The position numbers and the translations under genes are program-made. From Clostridia bacterium (lineage in GTDB: Bacteria; Bacillota; Clostridia; TANB77; CAG-508): a DNA stretch of 13,597 nucleotides. The stretch is from contig CAAGEF010000130.1 of assembly GCA_900768805.1 (NCBI GenBank), forward strand, positions 1 through 13,597, read 5' to 3'. Below the pieces are notes generated by a model, which was not told the origin of the DNA, did not search any database, and was given only the letters and a program-made list of their open reading frames with translations. Shown piece after piece: positions 1-6,407 of the stretch (position 1 is its first letter; every line of letters begins with the position of its first letter).

Positions 1-950
1 ATAGCTATTTAGGTCATAAATTACTTGCTGAAATATATGAAAAAGAAGGCGGAATGAGAAAAGCTATTGATGAATATGTTAAAGCTATTGATATAAAAAA
101 AGATGACCATAAATCTTATTTTAAAATTGCAAAACTACTAAATGAATTAGGAAAAAAAGATGAAGCTGTTGAAATGTTACAAAATTTACTTAAAAGTCAA
201 CCAGATTGTTATGATGCATCTTTGCTTTTGGGAGAAATGCTTTGTGATCAAGAAAGATTTAAAGAAGCAGTTTCAGTATATCAAGATGCTTTAAAATATA
301 GATCTTTTGATTTTGAATTATATTATAGTTTAGGTATAGCTTATACAAGATTAAACGATTTTCAACAAGCAAAAGAAATGTATGAAAAAGCAGCAGAAAT
401 AAATCACTTAGTATATGGTTCATATTATAATTTAGCTTTACTTGCTTTAATTCAAAAAGAGTTAGATTCTGCAGAAGAATATTTTGAAAAATGTTTATAT
501 GATGAAGAATTAGAACCAATGGCTTATTATAATTTAGCTAAAATTGCTCTAATAAAAGGTGATAAAGCTAAAGCTATAAGTTTTCTTAATAAATCAATAG
601 AATTAGATCCAAGTATGCTTGAAAAAGCTACTAAGGATAAAACTTTTGAGACAATAAAACAATATATTACAGTATCTGTAAAAATGGAAGATGAAAAGAA
701 AAAAGAGAAGAAAAAACTTACAAAACTTGAAGAACGTGCAAAGATAGCTAGAATTTATCTAGAAAAAACGAATGAATTAGTAGATGATATTAAAGAAAAT
801 ACTAATAAACAAAAAATAGCTGAAAAAGTTAATCTAATTATAGATTCAGAAAGATTAAGGCAAGAACAGAAAAAAGAAAATGATATTGAACAAAAAGAGG
901 AAATTCCAAAAATAGATCAAAAAGAAATTTCAGATACTTCAAATGAATAA
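1..950 (+). CDS. TPR-repeat protein, 5'-truncated (C-terminal part)
   Basis: The reading frame is already open at base 3, so the gene starts left of the window; the ATG at 54 lies within a TPR helix and is not a convincing start. About six 34-residue tetratricopeptide repeats follow one another (bases 3 to about 620), with the usual small and aromatic positions, for example YYSLGIAYTRLNDFQQAKEM and YYNLAKIALIKGDKAKAISF. The last repeat ends in the typical LDPS turn. After the repeats comes a highly charged, Lys/Glu-rich helical tail (about 680-950) that is probably coiled coil. TPR arrays are protein-binding scaffolds, and neither partner nor process can be read here. The missing N-terminus could hold a membrane anchor, so location is unknown. 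The gene ends in TAA, and 63 bases separate it from dpaA. The TPR fold is certain; the function is not. Confidence 0.85.
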   Translation, partial: SYLGHKLLAEIYEKEGGMRKAIDEYVKAIDIKKDDHKSYFKIAKLLNELGKKDEAVEMLQNLLKSQPDCYDASLLLGEMLCDQERFKEAVSVYQDALKYRSFDFELYYSLGIAYTRLNDFQQAKEMYEKAAEINHLVYGSYYNLALLALIQKELDSAEEYFEKCLYDEELEPMAYYNLAKIALIKGDKAKAISFLNKSIELDPSMLEKATKDKTFETIKQYITVSVKMEDEKKKEKKKLTKLEERAKIARIYLEKTNELVDDIKENTNKQKIAEKVNLIIDSERLRQEQKKENDIEQKEEIPKIDQKEISDTSNE

Positions 951-1013
951 ATTTTTATTTTTTTAATATATTTACAAAAGAGAGACTTTTTAGTCTAAGA
1001 AAGGAATGATAAA

Positions 1014-1886
1014 ATGGAAAAATCAATTTCTGTTATAGGAGGAGATTTAAGAAGTTTAAAATTAATAGAACTTCTTGAAAAAGATGGATTAGAAGTATAT
1101 ACTTATGGGTTTGAACTTGCTGATGAAATATTAAATAATTCAAATATAAAACAATGTTCAGATTTGAAAACAGCTTTAAAAAAATCAAAAGTGATTATAG
1201 GACCTATACCATTTTCTAGTGATAGAAAAAATTTATTAACACCTTTTAGCAAAGAAAAAATTTCAATAGCTGAGTTTTTAGAAAATATTCAAGGGAAAAA
1301 AATAATAGCAGGAAATTTTTCAGAAGATATTAGAAAAAGTTTTGATGCTCAAGAAGTTGAATATATAGATTTAATAAAAAGAGAAGAATTTTCTGTTTTA
1401 AATGCAATTTCTACTGCAGAAGGAACTATTGAAATAATTATAAGAGAAACTCAAAGAACAATTCATGGTAGCAAAATTTTAGTTATGGGATTTGGAAGAG
1501 TTGGAAAAGTTCTAGCAGATAAACTTGATGGAATTGGTGCTGATGTATATTGTGAAGCTAGAAAAAATGAAGACATTGCTTGGATAAAAACTTATGGATA
1601 TAAACCAATTAAACTTAACGAATTAAATGAACATTTAGGTGAATTTGAAATAATAATAAATACAATACCATTTCAAATTTTAGATGAGAAAAGATTAGAT
1701 TTAGTAAAAGAAGATGCTGTTTTAATTGATTTAGCATCTAATCCTGGTGGAATAGATAGAAATGCAGCCAAAAATAAAAAGCTTAAGTTAATATGGGCTC
1801 TTTCATTACCAGGAAAAGTTGCTCCAATAACTTCTGCTGAATTTATAAAAGAAACATTAGACAATGTATTAAAAGAACTAAATTAG
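1014..1886 (+). CDS. dpaA: Dipicolinate synthase subunit A (SpoVFA/DpaA)
   Basis: This 290-residue protein resembles Bacillus subtilis SpoVFA (about 297 residues) along its whole length. SpoVFA works with the flavoprotein SpoVFB to turn a lysine-pathway intermediate into dipicolinic acid, which fills the spore core and gives heat resistance. Visible landmarks are an N-terminal VIGGD (7-11), TAEGTIE (134-140), IHGSKILVMGFGRVG (150-164) with the dinucleotide-binding GxGxxG, NTIPFQIL (216-223), DLASNPGG (239-246) and LPGKVAP (265-271). The start is the ATG at 1014 behind a purine-rich AAAGGAA. Its stop codon overlaps the uppP ribosome binding site, so the two are probably co-translated. No subunit B gene lies beside it, unlike the spoVFA-spoVFB order in Bacillus. 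No convincing mother-cell sigma-factor promoter was seen in the 63-base gap upstream. Family identity is strong; dipicolinate synthesis in this organism is inferred. Confidence 0.88.
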   Translation: MEKSISVIGGDLRSLKLIELLEKDGLEVYTYGFELADEILNNSNIKQCSDLKTALKKSKVIIGPIPFSSDRKNLLTPFSKEKISIAEFLENIQGKKIIAGNFSEDIRKSFDAQEVEYIDLIKREEFSVLNAISTAEGTIEIIIRETQRTIHGSKILVMGFGRVGKVLADKLDGIGADVYCEARKNEDIAWIKTYGYKPIKLNELNEHLGEFEIIINTIPFQILDEKRLDLVKEDAVLIDLASNPGGIDRNAAKNKKLKLIWALSLPGKVAPITSAEFIKETLDNVLKELN

Positions 1887-1896
1887 GAGGTAAATT

Positions 1897-2724
1897 ATGA
1901 CAATACTACAATCATTAATACTAGGAATAATACAAGGTTTAACAGAATTATTACCAGTTTCAAGTTCTGCGCATTTAAACGTTATTCCTTGGCTTGCTGG
2001 TTGGACAGAGAATGAAGCTTTTATGGCGGAATTTAAAGGAGCTTTTGATGTAGCACTACATTTTGGAACTTTAATTGCAATTGGGTTATTCTTTTTTAAA
2101 GATTGGATAAAACTTATTACAGCAGGCTTTAAACAAGCTACAAAAAAAGAAGATACTACTGAAGGAAAAATGTTTTGGTATTTAGTTTTTGCTACAATAC
2201 CAGCTGGAATACTTGCTTTAGCTCTAGATAAAATTTCAGAATCTATTATAGGTGACAATTTTAAATTAGAAATGGGACTTATTGCTTTTGCTTTAATTGT
2301 TATGGGAATTATATTAGATATTGTGGATAAAAAATCTGCTAGTACAGTAAAATATGAAGAAATTTCATTTAAGCAATCTATTTTAGTTGGAATTTCTCAA
2401 GCTATAGCAGCAGCATTTCCAGGTGTTTCAAGATCTGGTATTACAATGACAGTTGCAAGAAGTTTGAAAATAGATAGAGAAAGCGCTGCAAAATTCTCAT
2501 TTTTGTTATCAACTCCAATAGTTGCAGCAGCTGTATTAGTGGATATAACAGAATTTGCATTAACATCAATACCGTTTTGGATAGGTGTATTTTCAAGTTT
2601 TGTTGTAGGATTGATAGTTGTAAAATTTTTAATGGATTATTTGAAAAAAGGAAGTTTTAAAGTTTTTGCAATATATAGAATATTATTAGGAATACTTATT
2701 TTTGGATTTATAATTTTTAAATAA
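1897..2724 (+). CDS. uppP: Undecaprenyl-diphosphatase UppP (BacA family)
   Basis: UppP removes a phosphate from undecaprenyl diphosphate at the outer membrane face, so the lipid carrier for peptidoglycan and other wall polymers can be reused. Loss or excess alters bacitracin sensitivity. At 275 residues it has normal length. Both family motifs are intact: QGLTELLPVSSSAH (13-26), with the expected acidic residue E17 and H26, and PGVSRSGIT (175-183), with R179. The rest is strongly hydrophobic, about seven or eight membrane segments, ending GILIFGFIIFK. The ribosome binding site AGGAGG begins inside the TAG stop of dpaA, 10 bases before the start, which suggests translational coupling. A sortase gene follows after 21 bases. 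No key residue is missing. Confidence 0.97.
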   Translation: MTILQSLILGIIQGLTELLPVSSSAHLNVIPWLAGWTENEAFMAEFKGAFDVALHFGTLIAIGLFFFKDWIKLITAGFKQATKKEDTTEGKMFWYLVFATIPAGILALALDKISESIIGDNFKLEMGLIAFALIVMGIILDIVDKKSASTVKYEEISFKQSILVGISQAIAAAFPGVSRSGITMTVARSLKIDRESAAKFSFLLSTPIVAAAVLVDITEFALTSIPFWIGVFSSFVVGLIVVKFLMDYLKKGSFKVFAIYRILLGILIFGFIIFK

Positions 2725-2745
2725 ACATAGGAGGAAATCAGTAAA

Positions 2746-3534
2746 ATGTCAAATGGAAAACATTCTTCTGATGAAGGATTAGAATTAGGAAATATTCCTT
2801 GGAAGGCAATAGGAATATCTGTATTAGTAATTATAATATTAGTTGGAGTATTTTTTTGTGGAAGAACTGCTTATTCTGCATTGATTGCAAATGGAAAGCT
2901 TTTTAAAAAAGAAAAAGAAAATGCTGATATTATTGAAGAAGAAAAAATGCCTACACAAATTTCTGGAAATAAAGTTTTAGGAGAATTAAAATTTGAAACA
3001 TTAAATTATTCTCAATACATATTAGAGGCAGTGGAAAATAATAAAGATTCTGTAGAGAATTCTAATAATTTAGAAAGCGAGATTGCCAATCAAGATGTTA
3101 CAAATACATCAGATTCTAATACACAAACAAATAATTCTTTAGAAATATCAGATGCTCTAAAAAATGGTATTGTTAAATTATATGGAAATGAAATAAATCA
3201 AAAAGGAAATTTTTGTATAATTGGTCATAATAAAGAAGAATACTTTTCTGTTTTGAATGAAGTAAATGTTGATGATAAATTTTCTATAAAAAGTAGTTCA
3301 AATATCGAGAAAAAATATATAGTTACAGATATTTATACTATTGAACCTACTGATTTAAAATGTTTAATGCCAAATGATGATTATATTGAAGTTACTTTAA
3401 TAACTTGTACTGCTGGTTCTAATCAAAGATTAGTTATAAAAGCAATTGAAGAAAATGATTATGAAAAATATAAATTAGAAAAAGAAAATAATGTAACAAA
3501 TAATGCTGATGAGTTAAATAGTACAATTGAATAA
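2746..3534 (+). CDS. Divergent membrane-anchored sortase with Asn/Ser-rich insertion
   Basis: This 262-residue protein has a short cytoplasmic start, one membrane helix (about 20-38) and an extracellular domain, the type II topology of sortases. The catalytic set is in the right order: FCIIGHN with H161, TLITC with C221, and QRLVIKA with R228. Between them are the usual FSVLNEVNVDDKFSI and YIVTDIYTIEP strands, and ALKNGIVKLYG (137-147) matches the conserved helix-strand before the His motif. Sortases cut a C-terminal sorting signal and join the protein to the wall or to a pilin. Odd feature: about 38 Asn/Ser/Thr/Gln-rich residues (97-134) are inserted between the first strands and that helix, where most sortases have a short loop. 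The class (B, D or other) cannot be fixed by eye. AGGAGG at 2729-2734 supports the ATG. The next gene, 24 bases on, carries a sortase-type C-terminus and is a plausible substrate. Confidence 0.87.
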   Translation: MSNGKHSSDEGLELGNIPWKAIGISVLVIIILVGVFFCGRTAYSALIANGKLFKKEKENADIIEEEKMPTQISGNKVLGELKFETLNYSQYILEAVENNKDSVENSNNLESEIANQDVTNTSDSNTQTNNSLEISDALKNGIVKLYGNEINQKGNFCIIGHNKEEYFSVLNEVNVDDKFSIKSSSNIEKKYIVTDIYTIEPTDLKCLMPNDDYIEVTLITCTAGSNQRLVIKAIEENDYEKYKLEKENNVTNNADELNSTIE

Positions 3535-3558
3535 TAATTTTGAAAGGAACAAAAGAGT

Positions 3559-4497
3559 ATGAAAAAAACAAATATTAAACTATTATTTATAATGTTCATA
3601 ATAATATTTTTTCAAATATTTATTTTTAATATAAATGTATATGCAAGTATTGCAAGTATAAGTACATCTGGTTCTGTAAATGTAGGTTCAAATTTTACAG
3701 TAACTTTAAATGCACCAGCAAATTCAGCTGGTGCTCAGGCAAATATTTTAGTAAAATATGCAGATGGTTCAACAAGTTCTGCTGTAATTGCATTTACAGA
3801 AGGATATGGTTCTAAATCGGTATCTTTTAATGCAAAAGTAGCTGGAACAGCAACAATTAGTGCTACAAATATTATAATTTCTGATGCAGACGGAAATGCT
3901 TTAGAAAATGGAGGAACTGCTTCAACATCAATTCAAATTAATTCTCCAGCACCAGTAGAACCATCAACACCATCTCAGCCAGATAATTCAACATCTACAA
4001 CTACTCCGCCAGAATCTTCTAATTCAAATAATCAGGCTCCAAAAGAACCTAATTTTAAAGCAACAAATGATACTGTTTATGCAACTAAATCAATGAATGT
4101 AAGAAGTAGTTGGTCTAAAAGTAGTTCTAAAGTAGGTGGCTTATCAGAAGGACAAGCTGTTACAAGAACAGGGATTGGAGATAATGGATGGTCTAGAATT
4201 AATTATAATGGTGCTACTGCTTATGTTTCAACTGCATTAATAACAACAACTAAACCAGAACCAAAACCAGTAGAAACAGAGCCAACAGAGGAAGAAAAAA
4301 CAGAAGAAATGAATCTAGATGAGAAAATTGATGAAGTTCCAGAGGAAAATTTAGAAAAAACTGAAGAACAAATTTATCAGGAAATTGTTTCTAATATAGG
4401 TACCATACCAGAAGTAGGAACTAATGAAAATATATATATATATTTAATTTTAATAATATTTTCAAGTATATCTGCTTTTGTAGTATTAAAAAAATAG
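3559..4497 (+). CDS. Secreted Ig-like/SH3 surface protein with sortase-type C-terminus
   Basis: This 312-residue exported protein has a modular surface architecture. Residues 1-29 are a signal peptide (MKKTNIK, a long hydrophobic core, likely cleavage after VYA). Residues about 33-128 look like an Ig/cohesin-like beta-sandwich rich in Gly, Ser, Thr and Ala. Residues 129-165 are a Pro/Ser/Thr linker. Residues 170-228 are a bacterial SH3 domain (MNVRSSWSKSSSKVGGLSEG, then NGWSRINYNGATAYVS), a fold that usually binds peptidoglycan. An acidic Glu-rich stretch (238-275) follows, then IPEVG (283-287), a hydrophobic segment (292-310) and a final KK. That layout matches a sortase sorting signal, although the usual Thr of LPXTG is Val here. 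The sortase gene directly upstream suggests it is the enzyme for this substrate. A plain C-terminal membrane anchor is the alternative. The biological role is unknown. Confidence 0.82.
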   Translation: MKKTNIKLLFIMFIIIFFQIFIFNINVYASIASISTSGSVNVGSNFTVTLNAPANSAGAQANILVKYADGSTSSAVIAFTEGYGSKSVSFNAKVAGTATISATNIIISDADGNALENGGTASTSIQINSPAPVEPSTPSQPDNSTSTTTPPESSNSNNQAPKEPNFKATNDTVYATKSMNVRSSWSKSSSKVGGLSEGQAVTRTGIGDNGWSRINYNGATAYVSTALITTTKPEPKPVETEPTEEEKTEEMNLDEKIDEVPEENLEKTEEQIYQEIVSNIGTIPEVGTNENIYIYLILIIFSSISAFVVLKK

Positions 4498-4517
4498 CAA
4501 ATTCGAAGGAGTAAAGA

Positions 4518-5357
4518 ATGGCAGAAATTTTGGATGGAAAAAAATTTTCAAAAAAAATTAAGAACGATTTAAAATTAGAAGTTGATAAATTAAAAGAAAA
4601 TGGATTAAAACCAAAACTTGCTGTTATCATGGTTGGTAAAGATCCTGCTTCAATGGTTTATGTTAGGAATAAATCAAAAGCTTGTGAAAAAATAGGAATA
4701 GAATTTGAGGAGTTTTTATTAGAAGAAAATATTGAAGAAAAAGAATTATTTGATTTGATAGATAAATTGAATTCAGATAAAAAAATCACTGGAATCTTAT
4801 TACAAGCACCAATTCCAAAACATTTGGATATAAATAAAGCGTTTGAAAAAATTGATCCTAATAAGGATGTAGATGGTTTTAATCCTGTAAATGTTGGAAA
4901 GCTATCGATAGGAGTAGACGGATTTATATCTTGTACTCCTTTTGGAATAATGAAATTACTTGAAGAATATAATATAGATTTAGAAGGAAAGAATGCAGTA
5001 ATTATAGGAAGAAGTAATATTGTAGGAAAACCAATGGCACAATGTTTACTTGCAAAAAATGCTACAGTTACAATTTGTCATTCAAGAACAAAAAATATAG
5101 CAGAATTAACAAAAAATGCAGATATAATAATCACAGCAATTGGTAAACCAAAATTTTTAACAGAAGATATGGTAAAGAATAATTCTATTATAATAGATGT
5201 TGGTATAAATAGAATGGAAGATGGAAGTTTAATAGGTGATGTTGATTTTGAAAATATAGAAAAAAAAGCAAGCTATATAACACCAGTTCCTGGAGGAGTT
5301 GGTCCTATGACAATTGCAATGCTTATGTATAATGTTGTAAAAGCAGCAAAAAAATAA
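4518..5357 (+). CDS. folD: Bifunctional methylene-THF dehydrogenase/cyclohydrolase FolD
   Basis: FolD interconverts 5,10-methylene-, methenyl- and 10-formyl-tetrahydrofolate in the cytoplasm, supplying one-carbon units for purines, formyl-Met-tRNA and, in some anaerobes, acetogenic carbon flow. Length (279 residues) is normal. The active-site YVRNK has Y48 and the catalytic K52. Other signatures are GILLQAPIP (92-100), PNKDVDGFNP (114-123) with D118, CTPFGIMKLL (139-148), the dinucleotide-binding GRSNIVGKPMA (164-174) and TPVPGGVGPMT (255-265). The start follows GAAGGAG at 4505-4511. It is the last gene before a strong terminator, so it likely closes the block that includes the sortase pair. 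Nothing is missing, and its housekeeping role appears unrelated to the surface genes before it. Confidence 0.98.
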   Translation: MAEILDGKKFSKKIKNDLKLEVDKLKENGLKPKLAVIMVGKDPASMVYVRNKSKACEKIGIEFEEFLLEENIEEKELFDLIDKLNSDKKITGILLQAPIPKHLDINKAFEKIDPNKDVDGFNPVNVGKLSIGVDGFISCTPFGIMKLLEEYNIDLEGKNAVIIGRSNIVGKPMAQCLLAKNATVTICHSRTKNIAELTKNADIIITAIGKPKFLTEDMVKNNSIIIDVGINRMEDGSLIGDVDFENIEKKASYITPVPGGVGPMTIAMLMYNVVKAAKK

Positions 5358-5369
5358 TTTTATAAATGG

Positions 5370-5402
5370 GGGCAAAAGTGAAGAAAACACTTTTGCCCTT
5401 TT
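5370..5402 (+). terminator. Rho-independent terminator after folD
   Basis: A perfect 11-bp stem (GGGCAAAAGTG at 5370-5380 with CACTTTTGCCC at 5388-5398) closes a 7-base A-rich loop and is followed by TTTT, then GTATTATGT. It sits 12 bases after the folD stop codon and is the only strong intrinsic terminator in the window, separating the folD block from dprA. Confidence 0.93.
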
Positions 5403-5439
5403 GTATTATGTAAAATTTTGTGCAAAAACAAGGAGGTTT

Positions 5440-6303
5440 ATGGAAGAATTAGAGTATAAAATTTGGTTTTCAAAATTAGATATAAGTAACAAGAATAGAT
5501 TAAAATTACTTTCGGATTTTGGAAAGTGTAAAGATATTTGGAATTTAGATAAAAATATTTTGAAACAAAAACAATATGATGATAAAATTATATCTAAAAT
5601 ATTTGATTTTTCTAATAAAAATAATTTAGAAAAAGAAGCTAAATATTTAATAGAAAAAAATATTAAGATACTAAATGTTTATGATAATGAGTTCCCTAAA
5701 AAATTATTGGAAATTCCAGATTGTCCTTCTCAAATATATATTAGAGGAGATATAAAAAAATTATAAGATGATAATATTGCTATAATTGGTTCTAGAAAAG
5801 CTAGTGATTATGGGAAAAGAATATCAAGAAGTATAGCAAAAGATTTTGCTACATTAGATATAAATATTGTAAGTGGATTAGCAGTTGGAATAGATAAATT
5901 TGCTCATTTAGGTGCATTAGATGTTCAAGGGGGAAAAACTATAGCTGTTCTTGGGAATGGATTATATGAAAAAAATTTATATCCAAATGAGAATTTAAAA
6001 ATATATGAAAGAATCTTGAATGCAGGAGGTACAATTGTTTCTGAATATTCTTTTTTTGAAAAACCAAAATCATATTATTTTCCAGCTAGAAATAGAATAA
6101 TAAGTGGACTTTCCAATAAAATTATCGTTGTAGAAGCTGGTGAAAAAAGTGGTAGTTTAATAACTGTTGAGTTTGCATTAGAACAAGGAAAAGATGTATA
6201 TGCAGTGCCTGGAGATATTACAAAAATAAATTCAAAAGGAACAAATAAATTAATTCAAGATGGAGCAAGTTTATTTCTATCAGTAAAAGATTGTTTTATT
6301 TAA
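5440..6303 (+). pseudogene. dprA: DNA-processing protein DprA, interrupted by an in-frame TAA
   Basis: DprA binds incoming single-stranded DNA and loads RecA during natural transformation. Codons 1-108 encode a helical N-terminal region ending in the conserved IYIRGDIKKL. Codon 109 (5764-5766) is TAA. The same frame then continues without a shift through the whole Rossmann core: IAIIGSRKAS, SGLAVGIDKFAHLGAL (from codon 145), FPARNRIISGLS (214-225) and SGSLITVEFALEQGKDVYAVPG (from 237), ending at TAA 6301-6303. Without the stop it would be about 287 residues, the usual size for the short form that lacks a C-terminal winged helix. The ATG at 5440 follows AGGAGG with an unusually short 3-base gap. 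No ATG, GTG or TTG lies just after the stop to restart the core; TTG at 6016 is too far in. It may be a fresh nonsense mutation, a sequencing error, or (less likely) readthrough. Confidence 0.88.
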
Positions 6304-6340
6304 AATAATTTATTAAAAAGCTTTAACTTTTAAGAAATTA

Positions 6341-6349
6341 TGGTATAAT
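6341..6349 (+). promoter_or_regulatory. Extended -10 promoter before the class A PBP gene
   Basis: TGGTATAAT combines a perfect TATAAT (6344-6349) with the TGn extension used by promoters that have a weak -35 box. The best -35 candidates (TTTAAC at 6322-6327, 16-base spacer) are poor. Transcription would start near 6356, leaving a leader of about 50 bases before the ATG at 6408. It likely drives the PBP gene and probably the genes after it, since no terminator is visible downstream. Confidence 0.6.
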
Positions 6350-6407
6350 AATTCTGTGTTTAAAAAATTATTGATTATTATATAAAAAATAAACTTTTGG
6401 AGGAAAA

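Noticed and set aside
983..996. Small inverted repeat AGACT-TTTT-AGTCT before dpaA
   Set aside because: Only a 5-bp stem with no T-run after it. It is too weak for a terminator, and such palindromes arise easily in AT-rich DNA.
4431..4443. TATATATATATAT tract near the membrane anchor of the surface protein, as a phase-variation switch
   Set aside because: Only about six dinucleotide units in a very AT-rich genome, and the frame is intact; no evidence for switching.
5307..5333. ATGACA and TATAAT near the end of folD as a dprA promoter
   Set aside because: The spacer is 15 bases, it lies in the conserved coding region, and a strong terminator follows before dprA, so transcripts would stop. 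TATAAT is common by chance at this base composition.
6312..6332. TTAAAAAG...CTTTTAA inverted repeat after dprA as a terminator
   Set aside because: The stem is almost all A-T with a bulge, and the sequence after it is not a T-run; not convincing.
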